A stretch of DNA of 64,000 nt. It comes from Chlorokybus atmophyticus (Eukaryota; Streptophyta; Chlorokybophyceae; Chlorokybales; Chlorokybaceae). Both the position numbers and the translations under genes were made by a program. The notes beneath the pieces are model-generated. The model made no database searches and was not told where the DNA came from. It saw nothing but the letters and a program-made list of their open reading frames with translations. The stretch is from positions 124,001 to 188,000 of the forward strand of contig RHPI01003169.1 of the NCBI GenBank assembly GCA_009103225.1, written 5' to 3'. Positions 1 through 10,614 of this stretch are shown here, one piece after another. Position 1 is the stretch's first letter, and every line of letters begins with the position of its first letter.

Positions 1-593
1 GTGGCGGATATCGGCGAGTTATGAGTCTGCCGCGGATATCGACCGGGGCCCCAAGACCAGTCCGGAAGGTGCCAGAAAACGGAGGGCCAGTCGAGAAGGG
101 CTCGACCAGATTTCTGGAAGGGCCTAGCGCCAAGTAGTATAACTTGACCATATGAGCAGCAAATTAGGAGATCTTTGGTGCGTTGGAAAGGTCTAGAAGT
201 GTACTACAAGATTCTGCAAGAATATCTTAGCTTCTAGTTTCGTCTAGCGCTAGAATCGTCTAGACAGTAGCATGTGCAGACTGGTAGGTATAAAAGTGAC
301 ATTCTACAATTTGCAATACAACCTTTAGCTCCCTAGTTTCTGGTGTGCAAGCTTGGTGGTGGTTAGCAGGGGTTGCTAGCGTGTGCCCACCGGTGTGTGC
401 TTGCTTGTGTGACGATCCAAGGCGCTACACAAATCGGTGTGTAGCTTCGAGCGCATGCGCGTGCGTACGCGAGTGGCGGGGCGCGCGTGTGTGCTTGGCA
501 GAGGGGGCAAGGTTCCGGTGTGAATACCGTGTCTTGGTGAGAGGGTTGTGGATTGGACCAACTCACAGGTGACAAGGCACGAGCACCGTCACA
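1..593 (+). repeat. 5' LTR of chromovirus (left end outside window)
   Basis: Direct repeat of 5378-5970 at a constant offset of 5377 with no net indel. It ends ccgtcaca just before the primer binding site. By comparison with the 3' LTR the missing part is about 79 bases beginning with TG. Confidence 0.93.
289..296 (+). promoter_or_regulatory. TATA box in 5' LTR
   Basis: The sequence tataaaag lies about 300 bases before the LTR end and is repeated at 5666-5673 in the 3' LTR. It is the likely core promoter of the genomic transcript. Confidence 0.65.
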
Positions 594-595
594 AA

Positions 596-613
596 TGGTA
601 TCGGAGCACGGTT
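596..613 (+). promoter_or_regulatory. Primer binding site, initiator Met tRNA type
   Basis: Two bases after the LTR end the sequence starts tggtatcggagc, one base from the TGGTATCAGAGC primer site of many plant LTR retrotransposons, which pairs with the 3' end of initiator methionine tRNA. It would prime minus-strand synthesis. Confidence 0.75.
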
Positions 614-687
614 TACGAAGGTGAGAGAGGAAGTGTGTGGGCGTTTACACTTTTCATTCGGAAGCGGAGTGTAGTGTGTTAGTGGAG

Positions 688-1533
688 ATGGAGGATGCTC
701 GCATGGAAGAGCTTCAAGCTGCCATCTTGGCACTGAGGGAAGAGCTTCATCACACTCAAGCGGCGGCACAAGCACAACGCGAGGCGTATGAGCATGCGAT
801 GGCGCGTGTACAAATTCCCATGGCATCAAGCTCGCGCGTGCATGTGAAGGTGCCAAAGCCCAAGCCATTCAAGGGTCAACGTGATGGAGATGCAGTGGAT
901 GAATGGATCTTTCAAGTATCGTCTTGGTTGAAGCTCACGGAGGTGCCCACGCATCTGCACGCGGAGGTTGCAGCGACATTGCTTGAAGGTGCAGCACTTG
1001 TGTGGTGGAGGCATCGATGTACGCGAGTTGCAAACGGGTTGGCGCTACCATTGACCACCATGGAAGAGTTGGCACTGGAGGTCAGGCATCAATTTGTTCC
1101 CGTTGAGAGCGTGAAGGCCGCACGCGACAAACTTGCAGCCCTTGTGCAAATGGGGTCGGTGATGGCGTACACGGCCGCGTTTCAGCGATTGGTGATGTCC
1201 ATACCCAATATGACCGAGGAGGAGCAGTTGGACAGGTATACACGTGGTTTAAAACCTTTGGGGCGTAAAGAAGTGGAGCTACGGGACCCGAAGACACTCG
1301 CGGAGGCTATACGCATCGCGGAGCGTCTCGACGCGTTGTACTTCAAGTCCACCACAAGAAACACTGACTGGAGGCAAAGGCATGGTGATCAGCCCCGGGG
1401 AGGCTTTCAACATGCATGGAGACGAGGAGAACCAAGTTCAGCACTTGCCAATGGAGGTGGAGCTGACTCTGGGCCTGCACCAATGGAGGTGGGTGCCATA
1501 CACACACAGGGAAGTGGGGCGAAGCACGGCTGA
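688..1533 (+). CDS. Chromovirus Gag, capsid part
   Basis: Structural protein of the retroelement particle. The first in-frame ATG is at 688; the frame is open upstream to 637 but begins there with GTG. A short coiled-coil-like N-terminus is followed by a typical Ty3/gypsy gag core (WIFQVSSWL, ALVWWRHR, LEVRHQFVP, YTRGLKP). The frame stops at TGA 1531-1533, before the zinc knuckle, which continues in the same frame downstream. An ancestral CGA arginine codon mutated to TGA would explain this; programmed readthrough is the alternative. Pol lies in the -1 frame. Confidence 0.85.
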   Translation: MEDARMEELQAAILALREELHHTQAAAQAQREAYEHAMARVQIPMASSSRVHVKVPKPKPFKGQRDGDAVDEWIFQVSSWLKLTEVPTHLHAEVAATLLEGAALVWWRHRCTRVANGLALPLTTMEELALEVRHQFVPVESVKAARDKLAALVQMGSVMAYTAAFQRLVMSIPNMTEEEQLDRYTRGLKPLGRKEVELRDPKTLAEAIRIAERLDALYFKSTTRNTDWRQRHGDQPRGGFQHAWRRGEPSSALANGGGADSGPAPMEVGAIHTQGSGAKHG

Positions 1534-1716
1534 CGTGGTGAAAGAGGTAAAGGTGTGCGCAAGTGTTATGCGTGTGGGTCGACGGAGCATTTGGCGTACG
1601 GATGCCCCAAACGAAGCACGCAAAGGCCAACACCGGATGGCAACCCTCGCCGTGATCGTCGCGTCAACACCATGGAGCAAAATGGCGTGGAGCAGGAAAA
1701 CGACTTCCCCCAGTAG
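1534..1716 (+). CDS. Gag nucleocapsid tail with CCHC zinc knuckle, after in-frame stop
   Basis: Same frame as gag, directly after the TGA. From 1564 it encodes CYACGSTEHLAYGC, a C-X2-C-X4-H-X4-C knuckle that binds RNA in retroelement nucleocapsids, in a basic context. It ends at TAG 1714-1716. The pol frame is open from 1656, so gag and pol overlap by about 60 bases. I saw no standard X_XXY_YYZ slippery heptamer in the overlap. Confidence 0.7.
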   Translation, partial: RGERGKGVRKCYACGSTEHLAYGCPKRSTQRPTPDGNPRRDRRVNTMEQNGVEQENDFPQ

Positions 1717-1799
1717 GTGAGGAGGCTACTGCTGGGGATAGGAAGGAGCCTCATGCACGGACGGATGCTGTGACATTTCCATTAAAGAAGCAAGAGGAG

Positions 1800-4700
1800 A
1801 TGGCTTTGAACGCGCCAATGGTGGTGAGTTATGCAAACGAGGAGACAACAAAGTACTTCGGGCTTCGAGCACACATTTGCGATGACCAAGGACGATGGAG
1901 AGAGTGTAAGCTCATGATTGATAGCGGTGCCAACAGCAACTTCATGAGTATTGATATCGCGCGGCGTTACGGTTGGCTTTCGTCATTACGAGGAGGTGAA
2001 GTGAAGCTCGCTGATGGAGAGCCACCCTCTGGAGGTGATGGCGCTGCGTTTATGACCAAAGAGTTGTGCGTTCGCATTGGGAAGATGAAGGAGAGCATGC
2101 GATTTTGCTGCATCACCCTACGGAACGGGTTTGATGGGATTTTGGGACTACCGTGGCTATGGCAACATAATCCAGCCATCAATTGGAGGAAGCGCGTGCT
2201 CACCATCGAGCGAAACGGTGGAGAGTCCATTCAAGCTGCATCGGACGTCATCGAGGCGCGGCACGCACAATTAGGTGGTACGACAATTGCCCAGATCTCT
2301 TATGTGCAATTGAGGAAGTTATTGTCTCCACGGAAGGCAAAGGCTGCATGGTTGTGCGTGGTGCGCGAAAACACTGCAAAGTCAGCACCGGAGCTGAGTG
2401 ACGATGTTCAGACGGCTACTATGGACCCCGAGGTGTGTAAACTTGTTAAAGAATACCAAGATATCATGGTGGACGGACTTCCATCTGGTCTACCACCTCC
2501 ACGGAGCGTAGACCACCGTGTGGAGCTGATTGAGGGCGTGCACAAGCCACCGTATCGACCCGTATACAAGTTGTCACCTTTGGAACTGGAAGAGGCCGAG
2601 AGGCAGGTGGCGGACTTGCTGAAAAGAGGCTACATCAGGCCTAGTAAGTCCCCCTATGGTGCACCTATTTTGTTTGTACGAAAGAAGAACGGGAGCTTGC
2701 GCATGTGCGTCGACTACCGAGCTCTCAACAACATCACGAAGAGGAATTGCTTTCCACTCCCACGTATCGACGAGTTGCTGGAGCAATTGCAAGGTGCGCA
2801 GTACTTCACAACACTTGATCTTGCTGGAGGTTATCACCAAATTCGCATCGCGCCCGAGGATGTGGAGAAAACAGCTTTTAACACACGTTATGGGCACTAC
2901 GAGTGGTTGGTCATGTCCTTCGGACTTACGAACGCACCGGCAACATTTCAAACGCTTATGAACAGCGTTTTTGCTGACTTGATTGGTAAGGGAGTCCTCG
3001 TGTACCTCGACGACATTTTGGTGTACGCGACAACAAAGGAGGAGCACGTGGCACTTCTACGGCGCGTGTTGCAGCGTTTGCGCGAACACAAGTTGTACGC
3101 CCAGCTACAAAAGTGCAAATTCTTGCTTCGAGAGGTGGAGTACCTAGGCCACATTGTGTCGCATGAAGGCATCAAGCCGGACCCCAACAAAGTGCAGGTG
3201 GTGCGCGAGTGGGCTGCCCCGACCAATGTAAAGGAGGTGATGTCCTTTTTAGGCCTTGCGGGGTATTATCGCAAGTTTATCATGGGGTTTTCGCGCATAG
3301 CTGCTCCCTTGACTACCCTACTCAAGAAGGGAAAGCATTGGAGCTGGTCAGCAACAGAGGAACATGCATTTGCTGCGTTGAAGAAGGCGCTGACGGAGGC
3401 ACCAGTCCTGGCTCACCCCGACATGGAAAAGACATTTATTTTGGCTTGCGACGCGTCCGACACAGCCGTAGGAGCTGTTTTGCAGCAAGACCATGGCAAC
3501 GGCCTTCAACCAGTAGCATTCTTCAGCAAGAAGATGAGTGGTGCGGAGCTGAATTACCCCGTGCACGAGAAGGAACTTTTAGCGCAAGTCATGGCGCTAC
3601 GACAATGGCGTTGTTTTCTGGAAGGCAAAAAGTTCGTGCTTGAGACGGATCACTCTCCACTGAGGTACTTACAAACACAACCTCATCTGAGTCGCAGACA
3701 AGCTCGATGGCTTGAGTTCTTTCAACTTTTTGACTTCGATATCAAGTACAAGCCCGGTACGTCAAATGGTGTTGCTGACGCGCTGAGCCGGCTTAATGCA
3801 ATTGAGGCACTCGCTCAAGTGCAGCCCGAGTGGACCGACCAGATTCGGCAAGTGCTTCGTGAAGACACGGAGGGTATGAAAGTGTTGCAAGAGCTGGAAA
3901 ATACAGCTACGGACACAAGTGGGCACTGGTCAATGCGCGACGGGCTGCTGTGGCACCATGGGCGCTTGTACATCCCCAACGTCGCGCATATCCGTGTGAA
4001 GTTGCTGAAGGAAGCTCATGACGTGCCCATTGCTGGTCACCAAGGGTTGGAAAGGACTTTGGCAAGCTTAAAACAGCGTTTTTACTGGCGAGAGATGCAT
4101 CGCGATGTGCGCGACTACGTGGCGTTGTGCGACGCATGCCAAAGGGTGAAGGCAAGCAACCAAAAGCCAGGTGGGTTGCTGCAACCTCTCCCTGTGCCAT
4201 TGTCCAAGTGGGAGCAAGTTACCATGGACTTTATCACGGGGCTACCAAAGACAAAAGAAGGGTACGACGCTATACTTGTGTTCGTCGATAAAACCAGCAA
4301 AATGGTACGCTTGGCACCGTGTAGTGAGTCTTGCACGGCACCGGAGGCAGCACGCTTGTTCGTGAAGCATGTATTTCGTTCTCATGGATTACCACGAAGC
4401 ATTGTGAGTGATCGCGACCCGCGCTTTACAAGTAAGTTTTGGGAGGCGCTGCATAGTGCACTGGGTACCACACTGAAGTTTAGCACGGCATTCCACCCGC
4501 AAACTGATGGGCAAACGGAGCGGGCCAACCGTGTGATCGAGGACATGCTGCGTTGCTACGTTAACGCGCGACAAGACAATTGGGAGGAGCTGCTTGAGTT
4601 GGTTGAGTTTGCGATCAACAACCACCACAATGCAAGCACAGGTGTCACTCCCTTCCTTATGAACTACGGGCAACATCCATTGACACCGTTGACGGCATGG

Positions 4701-5303
4701 ACACCGCGACGACATGACGTGCGTGTGGAGGCAGCTAATGACTTCCTTACAAAGTGCGCGGACATTAACAAGGCAGCTAGGGATGCGTTATTGGTGGCAC
4801 AAAATCGGCAGAAGCAGTACGCGGACGCGCATCGCCGACACCTCACGTTTCAGGAAGGCGACATTGTGTTACTCTCCGCGAAGCACGTCCAGGTGCGTAC
4901 GGGAGTTCGCAAGCTGAATGAACGCTGGTTGGGACCATTTAAGGTCAGCAAAGTTATCTCGGACGTGGCGTACAAGTTGGAGCTACCCGACACCATGCGT
5001 GTGCACCCCGTTTTTCACGTCTCCCTTCTGAAAACATATCGAGGACAACCGCCAGAAAGGCCACCCCCCGAAGTTGGCACGGACGATGAACCCGAGTGGG
5101 AGGTAGAAGACATCCTTGGTGAAAAGTTTGTGCATGGCGTACGCAAGTTCTTAGTGAAATGGAAGGGCTATCCGTTGCATGAAGCATCCTGGGAGCCAGA
5201 GGCACATTTGACTAATGCTCAAGACATTGTGCGTGCCTATCTTGCTCGACGACAACCTCGCGAGCTTCGAGGACGAAGCTCACCTTGGGGAGGAGGAGTG
5301 TAA
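1800..5303 (+). CDS. Chromovirus Pol polyprotein with C-terminal chromodomain
   Basis: One open frame; the first ATG is at 1800, but the frame is open from 1656 and is probably reached from gag by frameshifting. In order: retropepsin (LMIDSGANSNFM, active-site DSG near 1917); reverse transcriptase (RMCVDYRALNN, TLDLAGGYHQI, catalytic YLDD near 3003); RNase H (LACDASDTAVG, ETDHSPLRYL); integrase with an H-H-C-C zinc domain (CDACQ near 4126), DDE residues around TMDFITG, VSDRDPRF and HPQTDGQTERAN; and a chromodomain (EWEVEDILGEK through FLVKWKGYP to WEPEAHL, about 5095-5220). Chromodomains steer integration to histone-marked chromatin. All catalytic motifs look intact. The stop codon uses the first bases of the 3' LTR. 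Confidence 0.95.
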   Translation: MALNAPMVVSYANEETTKYFGLRAHICDDQGRWRECKLMIDSGANSNFMSIDIARRYGWLSSLRGGEVKLADGEPPSGGDGAAFMTKELCVRIGKMKESMRFCCITLRNGFDGILGLPWLWQHNPAINWRKRVLTIERNGGESIQAASDVIEARHAQLGGTTIAQISYVQLRKLLSPRKAKAAWLCVVRENTAKSAPELSDDVQTATMDPEVCKLVKEYQDIMVDGLPSGLPPPRSVDHRVELIEGVHKPPYRPVYKLSPLELEEAERQVADLLKRGYIRPSKSPYGAPILFVRKKNGSLRMCVDYRALNNITKRNCFPLPRIDELLEQLQGAQYFTTLDLAGGYHQIRIAPEDVEKTAFNTRYGHYEWLVMSFGLTNAPATFQTLMNSVFADLIGKGVLVYLDDILVYATTKEEHVALLRRVLQRLREHKLYAQLQKCKFLLREVEYLGHIVSHEGIKPDPNKVQVVREWAAPTNVKEVMSFLGLAGYYRKFIMGFSRIAAPLTTLLKKGKHWSWSATEEHAFAALKKALTEAPVLAHPDMEKTFILACDASDTAVGAVLQQDHGNGLQPVAFFSKKMSGAELNYPVHEKELLAQVMALRQWRCFLEGKKFVLETDHSPLRYLQTQPHLSRRQARWLEFFQLFDFDIKYKPGTSNGVADALSRLNAIEALAQVQPEWTDQIRQVLREDTEGMKVLQELENTATDTSGHWSMRDGLLWHHGRLYIPNVAHIRVKLLKEAHDVPIAGHQGLERTLASLKQRFYWREMHRDVRDYVALCDACQRVKASNQKPGGLLQPLPVPLSKWEQVTMDFITGLPKTKEGYDAILVFVDKTSKMVRLAPCSESCTAPEAARLFVKHVFRSHGLPRSIVSDRDPRFTSKFWEALHSALGTTLKFSTAFHPQTDGQTERANRVIEDMLRCYVNARQDNWEELLELVEFAINNHHNASTGVTPFLMNYGQHPLTPLTAWTPRRHDVRVEAANDFLTKCADINKAARDALLVAQNRQKQYADAHRRHLTFQEGDIVLLSAKHVQVRTGVRKLNERWLGPFKVSKVISDVAYKLELPDTMRVHPVFHVSLLKTYRGQPPERPPPEVGTDDEPEWEVEDILGEKFVHGVRKFLVKWKGYPLHEASWEPEAHLTNAQDIVRAYLARRQPRELRGRSSPWGGGV
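5287..5298 (+). promoter_or_regulatory. Polypurine tract
   Basis: ggggaggaggag immediately precedes the 3' LTR, as expected for the plus-strand primer. It also encodes the last Pol residues. Confidence 0.75.
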
Positions 5304-5970
5304 CAGTCAAGGCCAAATTCTGTGATTTTCATTGCCGTTTTAGGCCTTATTTGTAAGGTACATGTTTTCAATGACTTGTGGCGGATATCGGCGAGTTATG
5401 AGTCTGCCGCGGATATCGACCGGGGCCCCAAGACCAGTCCGGAAGGTGCCAGAAAACGGAGGGCCAGTCGAGAAGGGCTCGACCAGATTTTTGGAAGGGC
5501 CTGGCGCCAGGTAGTATAACTTGACCAAATGAGCAGCAAATTAGGAGATCTTTGGTGCGTTGGAAAGGTCTAAAAGTGTACTACAAGATTCTGCAAGAGT
5601 ATCTTAGCTTCTAGTTCCGTCTAGCGCTAGAATCGTCTAGACAGTAGCATGTGCAGACTGGTAGGTATAAAAGTGACATTCTACAACTTGCAATACAACC
5701 TTTAGCTCCCTAGTTTCTTGTGTGCAAGCTTGGTGGTGGTTAGCAGGGGTTGCTAGCGTGTGCCCACCGGTGTGTGCTTGCTTGTGTGACGATCCAAGGC
5801 GCTACACAAGTCGGTGTGTAGCTTCGAGCGCATGCGCGTGCGTACGCGAGTGGCGGGGCGCGCGTGTGTGCTTGGCAGAGGGGGCAAGGTTCCGGTGTGA
5901 ATACCGTGTCTTGGTGAGAGGGTTGTGGATTGGACCAACTCACAGGTGACAAGGCACGAGCACCGTCACA
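5299..5970 (+). repeat. 3' LTR of chromovirus
   Basis: 672 bp, starts TGTAACAG and ends ccgtcaca (TG...CA). It follows the polypurine tract and matches 1-593. It carries the same TATA box at 5666-5673. Confidence 0.92.
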
Positions 5971-7352
5971 CAAGCTCAGCGGGTAGTAATACTGGCATCT
6001 GCATGCGATGCTGCTATGGTTGTATCAAAGCGTTCAGCAAGTTTAGGACTTCAAGGACTGTAATTGCAGGCACGTCTGCATGCGTGGCATGCTTGTCACA
6101 ATGGATTGGTTGCTCGCTTGAAGCCGTTAAGGCAATGCTCGTCAGCATGCCGCTCAATGGGCGTTTGCCTGTAGTAGTCGCCTTTAAACATGGCAAATTG
6201 CCGTCCTGCGTAGCACATGGCATTGCAACGGTAGTACATTGTTGTGAAGCAGGCTGCAAGTCGTGGTGATTGATAGACAATAGCAGCACCGGGCTTAATG
6301 GAGCTGGCATAGTTATGTCGTGTGCCACAAGCCCATCTTAATTTTGGTCATGGCTATCATTAAGTGTCCTACTTGCACAACACGGGCTCAGCACACTCTC
6401 ATCTCACAGCGCAATGTATTACACTTGGGGTTGATAGCGCTTATTGATGCCCTGCGCAAAGTGTATGTCATTTATAGTATTGAACATGTGTGCACGCGTG
6501 TTCGCATCTTAGCACACACTCAACAACAAGCTCAGTGCCGCCGCCGTCGCTGCTGCTCTGCGCAAGCACAACAACAACAACTACTACTATGGTGTGCAAG
6601 CTGCAGGCGCCGGCGCCCTGCAAGGTACGCTGCGTCAGCTACCGAGTGCGCGGCTCGGGGCTGAGGGCGCGTTCAACGCCCGCCTGCATCCTCTGCGGTG
6701 GCAAATTGAATAACTGCCGATGTCACGCGCTGTCTGCCAGTGACGTCGGCAGTCAAGTATTGGCCAGAGTACGACTCGTACCAATGCAGCGTACAGTGTA
6801 GGGCGTAGGTGGGGTGCGCCATTAGCCTTGCCTGGCGTTGCGGCGACAGCGCGGATGAGCCGGCGAAGCTGCAGTAGGGTATGCGTAAGAACTGCGTGAG
6901 AGCTTGCCCTGGGGAGGCGGTTTGGCGCCGCCGCTGTCGCTACCAAGCAGGTGAGCGTGGGTGGGCTACAATGAACAAACGCTAGCTTTGCGGGGGTGCG
7001 TAGGCGTGGGTGCATATGTGTCTTGACAGAGTACACAGTCCACTACTCTGCCGCTGACGCACTCTACTAGTCTGCTGACACATGCACGCGTGCTTTTGTC
7101 TTGGGGAGCAGTGCGTTTGCTGCCACCGGCTTCAGTCTTTGCTGCGTATGTGTGTGTGCATTGCGTGTACATGAGCTTGACAGGTCTGCATGCCCTTTGA
7201 AGTTGACAGCTGCGAGCACAGTGTCTCCTCTCTTGTCTACTACTGCCTGCCTTATCATCGTTGCAGCTGTGTACCTATCATGCTGCTATCCTGCTATCCT
7301 CTGGTAGAAACCAACCTCCACCTCTTTGCTCGCTTGACAGCGCTTCACGAAG
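5971..7352. other. Intergenic region, nothing recognised
   Basis: Flank of the chromovirus insertion up to the start of the PKD-like gene. Only short, unconvincing open frames are present. It is GC-rich around 6540-6960 and may contain the promoter of the downstream gene. Confidence 0.4.
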
Positions 7353-10300
7353 ATGAGGTCAGCTTCTCATTCTCCGCTGCCGGCATGGATGCAACTGTCT
7401 TTGGCGCTGGCGCTGACGCTGGCGCTTGTGACCACCTGCACATCCGCCCTCAGCGTGGATGACCCCGTCATGTAGGATTTCTGCTTGCTACTGACACAAC
7501 GGCAACAACAACAACACGTGTGCTCACAGAGTGGACGGGCCGTATGAGGTGGAGCTCTGCGGTGACGTTACACGCTCAAGGCAACCGAGTTAGTTACGGT
7601 CTATCAGCGTTTGTGCGCCAACCCCCTGGCGTGTACAAAATTAGGGGTCGAGGGCCGCAGCAAACCCCCTTGTCCAGGCTCGCCGACCAGAGTGGTGGGA
7701 AGTACCACTCTCGCTGTCAAGCAGCCATGCTACCGGCTCTAATCCACAGCGTGGAGGCGTACACGGCAGCCACCAGCGGGGCCATCGTAACCCCGGGAGT
7801 AGATGTGTACATTGTGGAATATAGCTCCATGGTGGACTGCTTGCCCAAAATCCTAACTGTCGATTGCGGCCCGGACAGTGTGGTGAGTGAGTGAGTACTG
7901 AGCTTTGCGAGTTGTATGTGTGAGAATGACTGCCACTTTACACAAGCATGTATCACACCAAAGAGAGAATGCTCGACGGCAGGGCGACCGGGGAGGCCTC
8001 TGTCGCTACAATAGCGTTGGCGCTAAATTGGTCATGGTGACACTGGAACAGCTTGGCGTCGTTGTGTTTAGCAGCATCAACATCGCCGTCGTGGAGTTCG
8101 AGTAAGCGTGTGCTTATGCATTGTCAACTCGCACGCAGCACACAGCAGTGCATGACAACCTTCAAGGTGTGCATATGTCATGCACACACGCACACGCACA
8201 CATGGGCACGCGCACGGGCGTGCACGCATCTAAGCATGTGCATACACACACATGAACGCACGCAGACATAACAGCACACGCACGCGCGCACGCACGCTCA
8301 CCTGCGCCAACACACGCACGAGCGGACGTGCGTAAGTGCAGCTACGCACGCAAACATGTGCATGCACACCAAGGCACCAACAAATACAACTGCACCCACA
8401 CGGGCACGCGCACCCGCACACCTGCACGTGTGCACACTACATGCGCGCACGACGGACTAAGAACTGACGCAGCACATCCTCGCAGCACGGGAGGGCCGTA
8501 TAGCGTGGACGTGTGCAGCAGTGTACGCTTGAGTTCCACTGCGAACATAGACGCGTGCGGGATGTATTAAGCGTTGAATTGCGATTTCAATGGCGATGGC
8601 GTGTTTGACGACGCGGTAGGCAACACACCTGTCTTCGAACCCATTCTGTTGGGCCTCAACCCGGGAATCCACACAATAAGCGTGCAGACTGTCACACGAG
8701 TGTCCTGTCCAAACTCTCCTCCCAAAGTGTTCAACACAGCCGTCCACGTCACCACATACGTGTCCGCCGTCTACAGCATAGGTATTTCATTGGCGAGTGG
8801 AAACCCTCTTGCGAGCGTTGGGGAGCGCATCCTTGTGGAGTATCGTCGATATGCGGCAGAGTGCGCTCCTTACAGCGTCACGAGAGATTACGGGCCAGAC
8901 ATCATTGTGGTGAGAAAGGCGTGTGTGCGTGTTGTGTCGGTGTGTATGCTCGCAAGCACTGCGGTACTAAGGCACACGACTTGTGTGGTGTGTCGTCAGG
9001 AGGACATTCCAAGTGATGTGCGGCCTCCAGTCAAGTATGGGGATTATGTTCGGTACACAAGCCCTGGACAGAAGACGTTCACCTGTACACTCACGCAATC
9101 TGGCGTCACAGTCACGAGGACGCACAACATCACAGTCACCACTTTCTAGTAAGTGATGGCTGCAATCATGTCATGTCCGATTGCCTGGCTGACACAACTT
9201 AAACGTCATATTGTATGTGTGTGATACGCAGATTGGGAGGGCCGTACATTGTTCCCCCGTGCACATGGGTCACGTTTCCAACTCCTAGAGTCGTCAACGC
9301 GTGCGGTAGAGAGCGTGTCCTCGCGTGGGACTTTAACAACGACGGCGTGTTTGAAAGCGGGTTGCCTTACATCCAAACCGACGTCTTACAGCTCCGTTCC
9401 GTGTGTCTGCTAATAGACCGAACGTGTACCCAATACACGTTCGGTCTATTAGCAGCCCAACATGCCCGGCCTCACCCGACGATGTGTACGCCTTCAACGT
9501 GACTGTCACCAAGGGTCCCAAACCGTTCATCAGGCAAATATTGATAACGCCGGAGAGTGGCAACCCCGCTGCTCGTGTGGGAGAGGACATCTTTCAAAGT
9601 TGTCGACGTGTTTTTCAACCAATGTCTTGCCTCCCTTGCAATGTCGTCATTGACTGCGGCGCAGACAGTGTGGTGAGTGTGCGCCAAGTGTTGTTGCAGC
9701 AATGCAGCCGAGCCCCGCGCGCGCGCGCGTGTGGCTCTCATTCTATGCAAGTTCGTGTGCGTGCTCAAGTACACACGCATGCATATAGTGTGTCATTGCG
9801 TGCGTGTGTGTGCAGGGGAACGTGACGGGTATTGGAGGGGTACTTTCGGTACAGCACCCCTGGACAGAAGGTCATCTACGTTACCGTGATGGTGGATGGT
9901 GTGTTGGTCTTCCGCACTTAGAACATTACGATCATATCTTTATTGTAAGTCGGCAACAATGCAACAATAGATTGTTATGTGCGTGCGTGTTGTGCTTCCA
10001 GCACGCCTTCTATGCGTGCAGCATCAGAGGGCCGTACAGCGTGCCTCTTTGCAGCAGTGTCTTTGTGGGAGCTGCAGGTGGCGTCGACGAGTGCATAAAC
10101 ACGCGAACCCAACTAGCTTGGGACTTAACAATGACGGGGTCTTTGATGATGCGACAGGGCCGAGACCACTCTTCAATGCGTCCACAATGCAGCTCCATCC
10201 GGGGGTGTATCCAACAAGCATGCAAGCCAGAGCTGAGACTGGCACCTGGCCAGGCTCTGTCACTATCATTCTAACTACCGATGTCACCGTCACTGGTGGC

Positions 10301-10614
10301 AACACTGTTGGAGAGCGCATTCAGATTAGTGTATCGGACAAGAAAGTTAAATGTTTCCCTTTCAACGTGACCATTGATTGCGGGTTGGATCATGTGGTAA
10401 GTGCATGCGTGTTGTTGTTATGTGCATGCAGTGTGGCAGTGTCTCTACAAAGTGTGACTTGCTGTTGCTGGGCGTTACAGGGGCAACAAGGCGGGCTTTT
10501 GTCAGTATGGCACTGTCGGCGTGAATGCATGTCAGTCACGCTTTCGCAGAGCGGTGTTGAGGTGTCCCGCACACTCAACGTGACGATGATCGCCACCACA
10601 CCATCTTGCATGAC
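7353..10614 (+). pseudogene. Secreted PKD-like repeat protein gene, probably decayed
   Basis: Exon 1 (7353-7471) encodes a clear signal peptide (hydrophobic core LSLALALTLALVTT, then SALS). It is followed by four repeats, each a long plus a short exon: 7530-7882/7983-8101, 8486-8909/9000-9148, 9232-9672/9816-9944, 10022-10396/10481-10614, all with GT-AG borders. Long exons start GPYxV, contain WDFNNDGVFDDA-like motifs typical of PKD beta-sandwich domains, and end DCGxDxVV; short exons contain RYxxPGxK and GVxVxRTxNITV. The product would be extracellular and cysteine-rich. Every module carries a lesion: frame loss in module 1, TAA before ALNCDF in module 2, a frame change at a hairpin plus TAG before NIT in module 3, and one missing T in TGGGACTTAACAATGAC in module 4. 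Sequencing errors could explain some but probably not all. Confidence 0.6.
9407..9455. repeat. Perfect 22-bp inverted repeat inside PKD module 3
   Basis: Arms 9407-9428 and 9434-9455 are exact reverse complements around a 5-base loop. The right arm fits the module reading frame (VYPIHVRSIS, comparable to the IHTISVQ segment of module 2); the left arm does not and coincides with the frame change. Confidence 0.9.

Larger units (their letters stand above)
1..5970 (+). mobile_element. Ty3/gypsy chromovirus, nearly complete
   Basis: A retrotransposon with the order LTR, gag, pol (protease, RT, RNase H, integrase, chromodomain), LTR. The direct repeat at 1-593 matches 5378-5970 with only about ten mismatches by eye (roughly 98% identity), and pol is one uninterrupted reading frame, so the insertion looks recent. 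Only the first ~79 bases of the 5' LTR lie outside the window, so the left target-site duplication cannot be checked; the right flank begins caagc at 5971. The primer binding site resembles the initiator-Met type used by many plant LTR elements. A gag stop codon (see gag) may make this copy non-autonomous. Confidence 0.95.

Noticed and set aside
8160-8460. CA/CGCACG-rich stretch as a functional repeat
   Set aside because: Simple CA-type sequence in an intron between two PKD module exons; similar short CA-rich stretches occur in other introns here.
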